From the NCBI GenBank assembly GCA_964017065.1, contig OZ024788.1:9960047-10024046 (forward strand): a DNA stretch of 64,000 nucleotides, read 5' to 3'. Positions 12,901 to 23,665 of the stretch are shown one piece after another (the stretch's first letter is position 1; the number at the start of each line of letters is the position of its first letter). The notes under the pieces were generated by a model. It ran no database searches, was not told the DNA's origin, and saw only the letters and a list, made by a program, of their open reading frames with translations. Source of the stretch: Haliclona indistincta (taxonomy: Eukaryota; Porifera; Demospongiae; Haplosclerida; Chalinidae). The translations under genes were made by a program, and so were the position numbers.

Positions 12901-13034
12901 AAATAGATTTTAGTGACATTACAGCATTTTCACACAACAGATCTACTGAAGTACTACACAACTTACTGCATTTTAGTACCACAATCACTATGAGAGTGCA
13001 TATTTTCATTTACTGTATTCCCACTCACTAGCTC

Positions 13035-13375
13035 CACTGTATTAGTATGCAACTTACTGCACTTTAGTCTCAAGATCACTATGAATTGTCATTTTCTTCA
13101 TTTCATTGCTTTCACTGTATTCTTACCCATCAAGTCCACCAGATTAGTATGCAACTTACTGCACTTTAGTCTCAAGAACACTATGAATTGTCATTTTCTT
13201 GTCCTTTCACTGTATTCTTACCCATTAAGTCCACCAGATTCGTATGCAACAACTTACTACACTTTAGTCTCAAGAACACTATGAATTGTCATTAATTTTC
13301 TTCATTTCATTGCTGTCACAGTATTCTTAAACATCAAGTCCACCAGATTAGTATGCAACTTAGTCTCAAGAGCAC
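13035..13375 (+). repeat. 102-bp tandem array, right arm of FB1
   Basis: Three shortened or diverged copies of the same unit in the opposite orientation, mirroring 12115-12900 across a short centre at about 12905-13034. Confidence 0.85.
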
Positions 13376-15156
13376 TATGAGACGGCATTTTCTCTTAAAA
13401 GCACTATTAAACTACTCCTACAGTCAAGCTACACTTCATCAGCGCTTACCAGATTGCAAGCTAGGTCACTGGAAGAATTTTGCAACTGTTTGTCTCTGGA
13501 CTATTTCAGTGGATGGTACGATTTATTGTAACAAACCATTGTACTACAATTAGACCATGTGTGTTAGTGTGTTCATTGTTATAATTATTGTGATACGAAA
13601 TACCAAGAGTTCATACTTATTGTATGACTTGGACTAGTAACTAACTAAGTAACTACTTAGCTATAATCTGTTTTGTTACGACTTGCCAGACCATCACTTT
13701 TTCAGTTGCACCTGTGGACATAACACCATCAAATCAAGCAGCACGTTGTCACTCATTATGACAAACCTGATGTTCATTCTCCTAGAACAAAATAGGAGTT
13801 TAGTAATAACCCTGTCTGATTTCACAAAATTAATAGTCTGAGAGAGAGAGAAAATAATTAATTTCGATAACCTTAAATCTAGGGCTACACACAAGACAAC
13901 AGTCAATAATAAGCCTATTTTATGCCTATCATTATCATTAGCAGATTATACAAAACCCTCATTATACAAGGCCGTAGCCAGGAATTTACGGAAAGGCCTC
14001 TTTTTCTTGTGCCGCAAAAAGTTTATCTTTCTAAAAATCATGGGATGGCCGTGTGAATTGATTTTTTTGCGCTAATTCTCATGACTGCCTGTAGATGTGC
14101 TATTTCACTGAAAACAAGCTGCCTCAATTTTGGCTAAGGAAGTGGACCTCTTGTTAAGAAAAGTGGACCTTTCAGGAGACTGTACCTTAGGAATTTGACT
14201 ATTAGAATACTGTACCTTAGGAATTTGACTACGCCAACACAGATTTAATTTTCGTGGGCGCGGCATGACTAACCCACGTGTTACGCAATGGCGCTGGCTG
14301 CGGCTGTATGTTCCCAATCAGAAGCAAAGGAAGTGGTCTGCCTTGGCTGTAGAGTACTGACAAAGAGAAGCTCAGCCACTCGAGAGACTCACCATAAATC
14401 GCCAGATGTCATAGCTACTACATTATATCATCACTACATTGTTCGTAACCGCTCTGCAATCTAATTGGTTCTACAAATATAGTTGCAGAGGTACAGGTAC
14501 CGTACAGTATTCTGATGTTCTTTGACTATTCCGTGAACGCGAATAGTCATGCCACGCCTGACTACTGTTAGCCTCGGATACGTTAACAAGACAAGCATGA
14601 AACAAATTCCGTCTGTGAAATAAAGCAGCTGAATGCGTACTAGCTATAGAGAGCTATATAGCTAGCAGCTATAGGGGCGGTCTATTTACAGGAAAACCAA
14701 CAACAGTGATGCTCCTATAATACAATCTGATCATTTCTACCTATTGGTAGACTCACCAGTTCTACTCAGAGATCATGTAGGTGTTCAGGACCTTGAATTC
14801 ACAAACAAGCTATGACATTCAGCCGGTTCTAGCTGAGATTTCTTCTCGTTGCAACGCCTTTTCATTGTCACAAAGAAGTTTAAAAGGCTTGCCCACTTGG
14901 CTCGTAGTAGAATAGAATGCCAGACAGCAGAAATGACTCGTCTTCAGTGGATTTAATCGCCTCTAGGTTCCTATAAACAGCAGCCATCTTACTACAAAGT
15001 AGACGTATGCTCGTTCGCATTAGATCCTCCCCTCTAAGGTTTTATTATTATTGAACTATTGCCCTCTCACGAGACGGCAAAACTAGAAACGTTTTTTATC
15101 TAAATAGATGGGCAGGGTTTCCGAACCGGGTGCCGGTGCATCGCGTTGTCTGTCAT

Positions 15157-16466
15157 TATGCCTCGGTGGGCGGAGCCACGGGGCATACAGTAGTCGTGTT
15201 GTGTATCTTGTATCTGTCTGTCTGTCGGCAGGATTTCTCGTCGCTCGCTGAAAGCTAAGCGCTGAAACGTGCAACACAAGCTAAAGTCGATATTTGCTTG
15301 AAAATGAATTGTAAGGATTTTGGTTCTAAGGCTCTGTTCGTGAGTTATACATGGTTCCAAAAGTAATAATTGCGCGCGCGTCGCGCTGGTCTACGTCACC
15401 AGCCACGCCTCCCTTGGTGGGCAAAAAGAGTGAAAAATGTATGGGAAATCGACTTTGAACGATTATATTGCATCTCTGGAGCCACCGCCGAAACAGAGGT
15501 TTTCAGAGCACCTTGCTTTTGTTCCGACAGAGCCGTTTTGACACAATTGGTGCAATCATCCACACAGCAACTGGTAACCACGGGTAGGTCTGTATTGTAC
15601 CGGACTCTTGCACCACGAAGCGAAAAGCAGAATTAGTCTTTAATGTGTGGATGTTTAATACACTTGAGTAGCAGTGAATTGGACTGGTCAGCAACTAATT
15701 CCGCGTGCGCTTCGTGGTGCAAGGTCTCAGCAAAGTCCAGTAGAACTGACAGCTTGCCCACCAAAATATAGGCGTAACCTACACGTGAATTACGTACCGC
15801 CCAATTTGCCGGTTGAATTAATGAGTTAATAACTACTTTTGAAACCATGTATAGCGTAATTGCTTACCTCGCGATCGCCGGCTGGCGATTTAGTTGCTGA
15901 TGTAAAGACAACATTGTCTATTGCTGGCTGCCTTGCAGCTAGTTTGTTCTCCTTTACTTCAGAACAGCACGGCAGACTTGTATATGAAGCTGCGTTCTAG
16001 AGTTATGGTGTAGCTTTGCTTACCTAGCGATCGATGCCGATGGCCGTTGCTGGCGATCTAGAGTTCTCCGTAGACAAAACTATCCACAGTTGACTGCCTA
16101 GCTAGAAGCTGATAGGTTACTAAAGAAATTGTGTAAGCAAGCTATGGACGCTAACTCGCTCGTTGTACGTGCTGTGCCCTGAACAATATAGACACGCCCA
16201 GTTGAATTAGTGGTCAGCACTGATTGGCTTCTAATTGCATAACTATTATACTGCATTGTGATTGCTCTACAGAAAGGTACAACTGCTGCAGTTTAACTTT
16301 AGTGTGTATGTTTGTAACAGCAACTGCTAAATAATGAGCTCAAGATCATGTTCAACTAGCAACAGCAGACTTTCAGTACGGCTTGTGTATTTCAGTTCAG
16401 CGTATTTAGTCAGACAGACATGTATGCATAACATTCCACCGAGGCATAAGCACCTTCGGTGCCTAG
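15157..16466 (+). mobile_element. Helitron-like element, copy 2 (complete, long form)
   Basis: Starts TATGCCTCGGTGGGCGGAGC and ends CACCGAGGCATAAGCACCTT followed by CGGTGCCTAG. The body includes the family-specific segments gacacgcccagttgaatt and gcacgctgaa. The next base series (16467 on) is again body sequence of the same family, so two copies are joined tail to head. Open frames in it lack recognisable domains. Confidence 0.65.
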
Positions 16467-16916
16467 TTCTGTCTGTCAGTCTGTCTGTTACACCATTTTT
16501 GCGGCGCACGCTGAACGGTGAGCTCTGAAACTTGCAATGCAGGTATAACTCGACATTATCTCGGTTGTGTATTAGCGAAAGTTCGATGCAAAGCTTTGTT
16601 CTAGAGTTATGGCGCGGTTTGCTTAGTTTGTTTACCGTTGCTGGTGATCTGGACTTCTCCAAAGGCAAAGCTGTTCACAGTTGACTGCCTAGAAGCTGAT
16701 AGGTTAGAATTGTACTACAGGATAGCAGCGCAGGTCCAGAGAAATCGTGTAAGCAAGCTATGGAAGCTATCTCGCTCGTGAGCTGTGCTAAACACTGTAG
16801 ACACGCCCAGTTGAATTGTGGCTAGCATTGACTGGCTTCTGTTTGTATTAGACTCTACAAAATCACTGCATTGCAATTGCAATTGCTGTACAGAAATCCT
16901 GTATACATGCATCTGC

Positions 16917-18561
16917 CGGTGTCACAGCGGATCGGGTCCCCCCGCGGATTCGGTCCCCCGGACTAAAACCGCTAGCGGATTCGGTCCCCCTTCCGCGGAT
17001 TCGGTCCCCCTTGAGACAGACACTCTGCTGAAGTACCATTCCGCGTGCGTGTTGTAAACTTACTTTGCTTTATCACTACACTTGCCCTTGCCCTTGTTAT
17101 CACTACACTTGCCCTTGCCCACTATACTTGCCCTTGTTTTGTGTATTATAGTATCTGTCTGCATTGCTGTAAACTTACTTACCAGTGTGTTAGACGCACA
17201 GCGTGAAGGACTCCAAAGTATCGATCTAGAATCATTAACAGTGTGCTATGATAATAATGTGTTTCGTGACTTGCAGGTTCACTGCATGCGGCATAGTGGG
17301 CAGAGTCTATTTGGAAGAAACATCATACCATAAGATGTGCTTGACTAAGATAGTGTGTCCACTGAACAAACATGTGTAGTGTAGGAAAGGTTTTATTATT
17401 CACTTTACAACAATCAATATAGTGATTGTTGAAGTACAACACATATAGTGAAGCCTAGTATAGATAAGTACCATTAAGAGAAAGGTGAGCAGGAAGAACA
17501 AGGACATAAAAAGTGATAGGAGCATGGAATGTCAGAATTAAAGTTCATTATGAAGTGATCCCATAGAAAGACAAATTTCATGTATATTTTTAGTATAATT
17601 ATGACTCCGCAGAGAGGACAATAGGAAGCTTGTTCCAGTAGAAGTGACTTGTTGTAGAGCAGCCGCTAAACTTTTGTTTCAGATCTTTCCTAGTTGATTC
17701 ACGAGTGCAGGATGAAACGAATGACACGTGGTCATAAATGTTAAAGTTATCTGCAGGGAGTTTCATATGCTTGAGTAGGAAAAGAACATCTCGGATTTCT
17801 AGCCAGTATATTAGAAGAAGAAGTTTAAGAGAGAAACACATGTAAGGAATGAAACCACACAGTAAAACTGTTTTTACATTTTGTTTACTACAGTCAAAGC
17901 ACATTGCTATCTCTCCTGTAGCTCTGGTTCTCTTTAGTCTCACCGTGCTGATCCTGGTAGATCAACAAAGTGGAACTTTGCAGTCAGCATCTCTATCTCC
18001 CAGTCTGAACCATCGCTGCTAGCCATAACAAACACACCAGTGCACAGCTCACGTTAAGGACTGCAGGTCGCTGTTGGTTTAGGGTTTGACAAATGAGGCA
18101 TTCACTTGTTCAGAAGCATTCTGAGGTCGTATACTGGAGAAAGGCACAGAAAATAAAAGAAAGAAGGAAGTGAGACAGCAATAGTAGCATACCGAACTGC
18201 CACTTTTACTGCATCCATTATATAATGGATGTAGTTCCTGGATAAGATAAAGCACTATCAACAAGGAGTATCAAGCACTATCAACAATCATCAATAGTTG
18301 CTGTTGTTACAGTAGTGTCTTAATGATGTGTATGCAGTCTGTGTTCGAGAACACTGTTAAGTGCATGCAGTTGACCTGACGCGACGAAATGGAGTAGCAG
18401 ACTCTTGTGGTACAGTGTAATAATGCGCGGACCGTATCCGCGGTAGAGGGACCGTATCCGCGGTAGAATGAACCCGCGGATTCGGTCCCCCGGACCGAAT
18501 ATGCTAGCGGAATTGGTCCGGGGGACCGAATCCGCGGGGGACCCGATCCGCTGTGACACCG
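16917..18561. mobile_element. TIR element with GC-rich CGGATTCGGTCCCCC termini
   Basis: Both ends carry inverted CGGTGTCACAGCGGATCGGG followed by several copies of cggattcggtccccc. Sister Helitron-like copies show the empty site catctgcagttg, so the borders are well fixed. The target duplication is unclear (2-3 bp, possibly GC or TGC with a change). No transposase is evident. An internal minus-strand segment looks like the end of a LINE protein. Confidence 0.65.
17599..17943 (-). pseudogene. LINE reverse-transcriptase C-terminal fragment (tentative)
   Basis: A 114-codon open frame. Its latter half (RDVLFLLKHM, then FYWNKLPIV near the end) resembles the C-terminal tail that follows the reverse transcriptase in Jockey/CR1-type LINEs, where a spaced arginine/serine stretch precedes a W-N-x-L-P motif. 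No catalytic domain is present, so it would be a 5'-truncated remnant inside the TIR element. The resemblance is by eye only. Confidence 0.4.
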
Positions 18562-18605
18562 GCGCAGTTGCTGTGTTTGAGGAATGGTGGATAGTTGTGT
18601 TTGTG

Positions 18606-18942
18606 GATATTTCTGTCTTTGTTGCTGTGTCAAAACTAGACTCTATTCGATTATGCATGCACTGTAAAGGATGAGTAGAACCGTCTACTCCTCCACTTGG
18701 AAGATGCTCTGTTCTAACTTGTTCAATGATGCAGAGGTATGATCTATGTCGAATACAAAAAACTGCCCAGTTACTTGTCCTGTCTCATGAAAAATTTATA
18801 CCTTTATCTGCCTCGGCTGAAGTGTTGACTAAACTTATTGGAGATGAAATAAATGAGAAGTTTCTTCTTTCCTTACCAGTATTTGCCTCTATAATACAAA
18901 TGAAAAAACAATTCTTTCCTTTACTTACATGTACTGATCAAT
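18606..18942. other. Gene-free spacer
   Basis: One 72-codon open frame (18726-18944) with no recognisable motif. Nothing else seen. Confidence 0.5.
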
Positions 18943-19290
18943 AATTAAAAATTCGCACTGGAATTGTACTCGGTATTCTCTTCAATTCACTGATTTTCGA
19001 ATTCAAGACAGCTAATCATTTTACTCATGAAAACACTTGTTCATTTTCTTTCATAATAATAATTAAAAATTCGCACTGGAATTATACTCAGTATTCTCTT
19101 CAATTCACTGATTTTCGAATTCAAGACTGCTAATCATTTTACTCATGAAAACACTTGTTCATTTTCTTTCATAATAATAATTAAAAATTCGCACTGGAAT
19201 TGTACTCAGTATTCTCTTCAATTCGCTGATTTTCGAATTGAAGTTGCCTGACAGCAGAATTTGATATGACAAACTTCTCCAAATGAGCTT
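18943..19290. repeat. 118-bp tandem repeat, three copies
   Basis: The unit beginning aattaaaaattcgcactgga occurs at 18943, 19061 and 19179. The third copy diverges after about 70 bp. Confidence 0.9.
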
Positions 19291-19573
19291 TGAATATATC
19301 CGAAGCAGTAGGATTGCCAAACTTGTGGGAATAAGAAAGGTCGAAAGCAACATGCTTCACCTGGAACAGGATAACCACATTGACAAGAACAAGAGTCAGT
19401 TTGATTGAACCAGGCTAACTAATTCTTTAACAGTACTGTTAATAAGATTATGCATAAAGCATGTCACATGTCAATGATACAGTACAAGCTGTACAATGCA
19501 CTCATTATGGCAATAATATACATAGATAATAAAGATTATTATTATGACTTGCTGTACATGCTCAACTTTCACA
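19291..19573. other. Gene-free AT-rich spacer
   Basis: No gene, hairpin or repeat I can support between the 118-bp array and the next Helitron-like copy. Confidence 0.5.
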
Positions 19574-20060
19574 TCCACCGAGGCATAACCCGCACCAATG
19601 GTGCATTTTTCCGTCTGTTACTCGAGTTTTGCAGCACACGCTGAATAATAAGGTCTGAAACTTGCAAAGCAAGTAGAACACGATATTATCTCGCTTTTGA
19701 ACATGTGAAAATTGTATACGAAGCTTCGTTCTTGAGTTATGGCGTGATTTGCCTACTTTGTTTACCGTTGCTGGCGATCTGGACTTCTCCAAAGGCAAAG
19801 CTGTCCACAGTTGACTGCCTAGAAGCTGATAGGTTCGAATTTTACTACAGGATAGCAGCGCAGGTCCAGAGAAATCGTGTAAGCAAGCTATGGAAGCTAG
19901 CTCTCTCGTGGTATGCTGAACACTGTAGACACGCCCAGTTAAATTGTGGTCAGCACTGATTGGCTTCTGATTGCATCACTAAAGCACTATTGTACAGAAA
20001 TCATGTATACATGCATCTGCAGTTGCTGTGTTTGTAGAATGGTGGATAGTTGTGTTTGTT
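19574..20060 (+). mobile_element. Helitron-like element, copy 4 (fragment)
   Basis: Starts with the 3' terminal pair of another copy (CACCGAGGCATAACCCGCAC, with the hairpin GCACCAATGGTGC) and continues directly into body sequence up to gtttgttgatatttg. It is again a tail-to-head junction with missing outer ends. Confidence 0.55.
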
Positions 20061-20193
20061 GATATTTGTAGCAGTATTCTCACAGCAATGAGTGCAGTAG
20101 TCTTGTTGCAGTGTACTTTAACTTGTTTCTACTGCAGCTTACATTGCATGCTTTCATGTTACTGTTTTGATCCTTCCGTGGATCTACTGTATT

Positions 20194-21421
20194 AGGGAGG
20201 CACGGTAGTGCCTCCCTATGTAGGGTTGAACGAGAAAACAAGATGGCGGCTACATACAATGTATTAGCGTTCAAACGCTGATATTTCGTCTGGTGATGAA
20301 TTTTATACGTCCAAAGACACTTAGATCTGCTATCTGGCGTTGCCCCATCTTACAGTAGCAAGGAGATTGCTCGAAATTGTTACTAAAGTGACGAACCCGA
20401 AAACGGTGAAAATCGAGTTTCGTCATCTTCGTTTTCATCTTTCTTCTTTCTTCAGCGCGCCTGGCGCCTTTACGAGAGCAGTGCCGAGACCAAAACACCC
20501 ATGAACAGTCGTGAAATTCTTCTGGCAGGTGCCTTTTGAACTTTGTTTTTAGCGTAACGGCGATATAAATTCCGCGATTTCTCGATCGTGATCCATTGTC
20601 AGCTAAGTGTTAGACGCCATTATTGTGATTGCGCAATACGCACGTGACCAAGCAGTGGTTAGCGCACGTGACCAAGCACTAGCTTTAGTATCGCCGCGCC
20701 GTATGGATCACGGAGAAGTTGGAGAATACATAATTTGTCTGGAGTCTTCGAAGAACTGTAAGCTCGTGTAGGATCGCCATTCTGCGCTTGCCAGATAATT
20801 ATAACCGCCGTACAAACAAGTGTGGGCGGGGCTCGTATGCACTGCATACATGCATGCGTAGGCGACCTGATATGTACAGCATAACAATTATTTTTAGTTA
20901 CAAGTTTAAAATAGTTAATAATAAAGAAAAGCCATCAACAACAGGAAAACTAAACCAATGGTGGAAACAAAGACGGCTCAGTACATGCATGATATTGAAC
21001 TGCACATTACTGAAAAAGAAAAAAGGACACAAACAAGAAATTAAAAAGATTTCTATCGAAATCAAAAGGATGTAGGGTTGTGAAATCTACCACTGGTCCA
21101 CAATGTAAACTAACAAGGAACAAGCATGGAATGGTAACACGATTGACTTGCTAACAGACCATAGATCCCTACATCAGTGGCTGTACATAAGATCAATATT
21201 TTGTCACAAGCTGAATGCACGTTAGGTGTCAGTCAACAGCAACTAGCTGAACTAGCTATAGCCAACCACAGCAGCCACTGATGTAGGGATCTATGGTCTG
21301 TTAGCAAGTCAATCGTGTTACCATTCCATGCTTGTTCCTTGTTAGTTTACATTGTGGACCAGTGGTAGATTTCACAACCCTACATCCTTTTGATTTCGAT
21401 AGAAATCTTTTTAATTTCTTT
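20194..21421 (+). mobile_element. Double-hairpin repeat family K, copy 1
   Basis: The 5' end is the perfect hairpin AGGGAGGCAC-GGTA-GTGCCTCCCT. The 3' part is a long palindrome: 21036-21182 pairs with 21271-21421 across about 90 bp. The body contains caagatggcggctacatac and a segment around 20460 with no recognisable protein. A second copy begins at 32844. No target duplication or transposase was recognised, so the class is unknown (rolling-circle or foldback). Confidence 0.65.
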
Positions 21422-21479
21422 GCATATATACATGTACTTGCTGTCATAATTATACATCTGCTAATTGAATGCCATACAT

Positions 21480-21646
21480 GCTACATGTACTTGTGTATGT
21501 TTTTATAAGTTGTCAGCCACTAACATAGTGTTCAACTAGCAACAGCAGACTTTCATTACTGCTTGTGTATTTCAGTTCAGCGTATTTAGTCAGACAGGCA
21601 TGTATGCATAACATTCCACCGAGGCATAAGCACCTTCGGTGCCTAG
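21480..21646 (+). mobile_element. Helitron-like 3' end, copy 5
   Basis: Carries cagttcagcgtatttagtca, then CACCGAGGCATAAGCACCTT and the terminal CTAG. Joined directly to the next copy at 21647. Confidence 0.6.
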
Positions 21647-23665
21647 TTCTGTCTGTCGCAACGATTTCTCGTAGCTCGCAGAAAACTAATCGCTGAAAAC
21701 AGCAACACGGGTAGAAATCGATACTTGCTCGGATTTGTATTGTAAGAAGTTTGATTTTAAAGCTTAGTCCGTAAGTTACCGTGTGAATTGCTCAAGGCTG
21801 GATCGGTTTTGTTGCGCACGCTGAAAGTTAAGCTCTGAAACTAGCAATGCAAGTAGGACACGGTATTATCTCGCTTTCCAACATGTGAAAACTTTATACG
21901 AAGCTTAGTTCGTGAGTTATGGCGCTATTTGCTCACTTTATGAACGTTGCTGGCGATCTGGACTTCTCCAAAGGCAAAGCTGTCCACAGTTGACTGCCTA
22001 GAAGCTGATAGGTTCAAATTTTACTACAGGATAGCAGCGCAGGTCCAGAGAAATTGTGTAAGCAAGCTATGGAAGCTATCTCGCAAGCTGGGGTTTCGAC
22101 CTGAACGGTCAACCGTTACTGCTCTTTTGTCTGTACTTCATGAATGGTTTCTCACCCTAGAGGACGGCAATGAAGTTTGTGCTATATTTCTTGATTACAA
22201 AAAAGCTTTTGATAGTGTACCCCATCGTCCTCTTTTGGACAAATTGCTCAAAATTGGCTTTAATAACTATATAGTTCGTTGGGTCACTAGTTATCTAACT
22301 TGTCGCTCTCACAGGGTTGTTGTTAATGGTGAATCATCAAGTCAGGTGCCTGTGGTCTCTGGTGTACCTCAGGGCTCGGTCCTTGGCCCTCTGCTTTTTA
22401 TTATATATATTAATGATCTTGCTGAATGTAATTTCTGTCCTGGGTCCAAGCTGGTCATGTATGCTGATGATGTTCTCCTATATCGTAATATCCTTCGTGC
22501 TGAAGATTATGTCTCTCTGCAAGCTGATCTAGACACAATTGATGAGTGGTCTTCCAGTAATTATCTTCAGTTTAACCTTTCTAAGTGCAAATATATGATC
22601 ATGTCTCGTAAAAAAATGTTTCTTCTCCTCAAACCTCCTTCACGTTGAGTGGCCATCTTTTTGATAGAGTGTATTCTTTCAAATACCTGGGAGTGCTTAT
22701 CACATGTGATCTAACCTGGAGTAGTCATACTAAAATGGTTTGTGATAAAGCTAGAAAATTACTTGGTTTACTGTACCGAAAGTTTTATGACGCGTCAGCT
22801 GATACTCTGTGTCATCTTTATTTGTCAATGGTACGTCCTCATCTTGAGTATGCCTCTCCTGTGTGGTCACCCCATTTGGCCAAGGATAAGGAATTGATTG
22901 AGAGTGTCCAAAAATTTGCGTTAAGGATTGCAAGCAAAAGCTGGTCAATGCCTTATCATGACCTACTGATTCAATTTAACGTTCCTACTCTTGAATCACG
23001 CAGATGTGTGGCTAGACTTACTATTCTGTATAAAATAACTCATAACCTTTGTTTTTTTCCTGTTCATGTATTTAATTATTTGTCTTCTTCTCGTCACCAT
23101 AACCTACATAACTTAACTCTTTCTTCTCCCTTTACTAGAACTAACTCTTTCACTTTATTCTTTTGTACCATTTACTATTGATTTATGGAATAAGCTAGAT
23201 AGTGTTACTGTTAATTCTCCTTCTGTTCAATCCTTTAAATATTTAGTACAGAGACATTACACCTTGCATTAGCATTTTGCTATTTTGTGTTGTGTCTATA
23301 AATATTATAAAAAAAAAAAAAAAAAATCTCGCTCGTGTTCAGTATGCATGGGCTGTACTACTGAACTGTAGACACGCCTAGTTGAATTGTGGTTAGCACT
23401 GATTGGCTTCTGATTGCATAACTAAAGCACTGCATTGTGATAGCTGTACAGAAATCCAGTATACATGCATCTGCAGTTGCTCTGTTTGTGGAATGGTGGA
23501 TAGTTGTGTTTGTGGATATAGTTTTATAAGTTGTTAGCCACTAACATAGTGTTCAACTAGCAACAGCAGACTTTTATTACAGCTCGTGTATTTCAGTTCA
23601 GCGTATTTGCAGACAGGCATGTATGCATAACATTTCACCGAGGCATAAGCACCTTCGGTGCCTAG
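21647..23665 (+). mobile_element. Helitron-like element, copy 6, interrupted by a LINE
   Basis: Body sequence from ttctgtctgtcgcaacgatt, split at 22078-22084 by a LINE and resumed to the CTAG end at 23665. It lacks the 5' hairpin because it follows copy 5 tail to head. Confidence 0.6.
22085..23326 (+). pseudogene. 5'-truncated LINE, reverse transcriptase domain, two frameshifts
   Basis: Encodes the central and C-terminal reverse transcriptase: FLDYKKAFDSVPH (finger/palm), SGVPQGSVLGPLLF, the catalytic YADD (near 22460), and a thumb/tail with SFKYLGVLI and HLEYASPVWSP. This is Jockey/CR1-superfamily style. The endonuclease domain is missing through 5' truncation. The element ends in a poly(A) tract (about 23309-23327) and is flanked by the direct repeat ATCTCGC (22078-22084 and 23327-23333), a target-primed insertion footprint. 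The frame breaks in the A7 run at 22610-22616 and again near 23160. Both breaks sit by homopolymers, so sequencing error is possible, but truncation alone makes it inactive. Confidence 0.9.

Larger units (their letters stand above)
8038..15132. mobile_element. Giant foldback element FB1
   Basis: The left arm (8038-about 12900) is an inverted copy of the right arm (about 13035-15132). Ends read CACCCG and CGGGTG. Matching landmarks in both arms include tttccgaaccggg, the segment around 11581-11793 versus 13694-13906, and 12060-12120 versus 13370-13440. The inner part of each arm is an array of a 102-bp repeat in opposite orientations. The left arm is longer because of two later insertions (8260-8611 and 9124-10906). 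No transposase is visible. The open frames are by-products of a repeat length divisible by three. The layout resembles Drosophila FB elements, but the superfamily is unknown. Confidence 0.75.
16467..18605 (+). mobile_element. Helitron-like fragment, copy 3, split by a TIR element
   Basis: Body sequence of the family without its own 5' hairpin (16467-16916), interrupted by the element 16917-18561 and resumed at gcagttgctgtgtttg (18562-18605). The uninterrupted form of the junction (catctgcagttgct) is seen at about 23468. Confidence 0.6.

Noticed and set aside
12114..13284. Long open frames (100-200 codons) with a perfect 34-residue repeat.
   Set aside because: They arise because the 102-bp tandem unit is divisible by three; open on the repeat, with no start context, splice sites or domain.
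20271..20498. A short minus-strand frame in family K with a basic stretch.
   Set aside because: Only partly kept in the second copy and without a recognisable motif.
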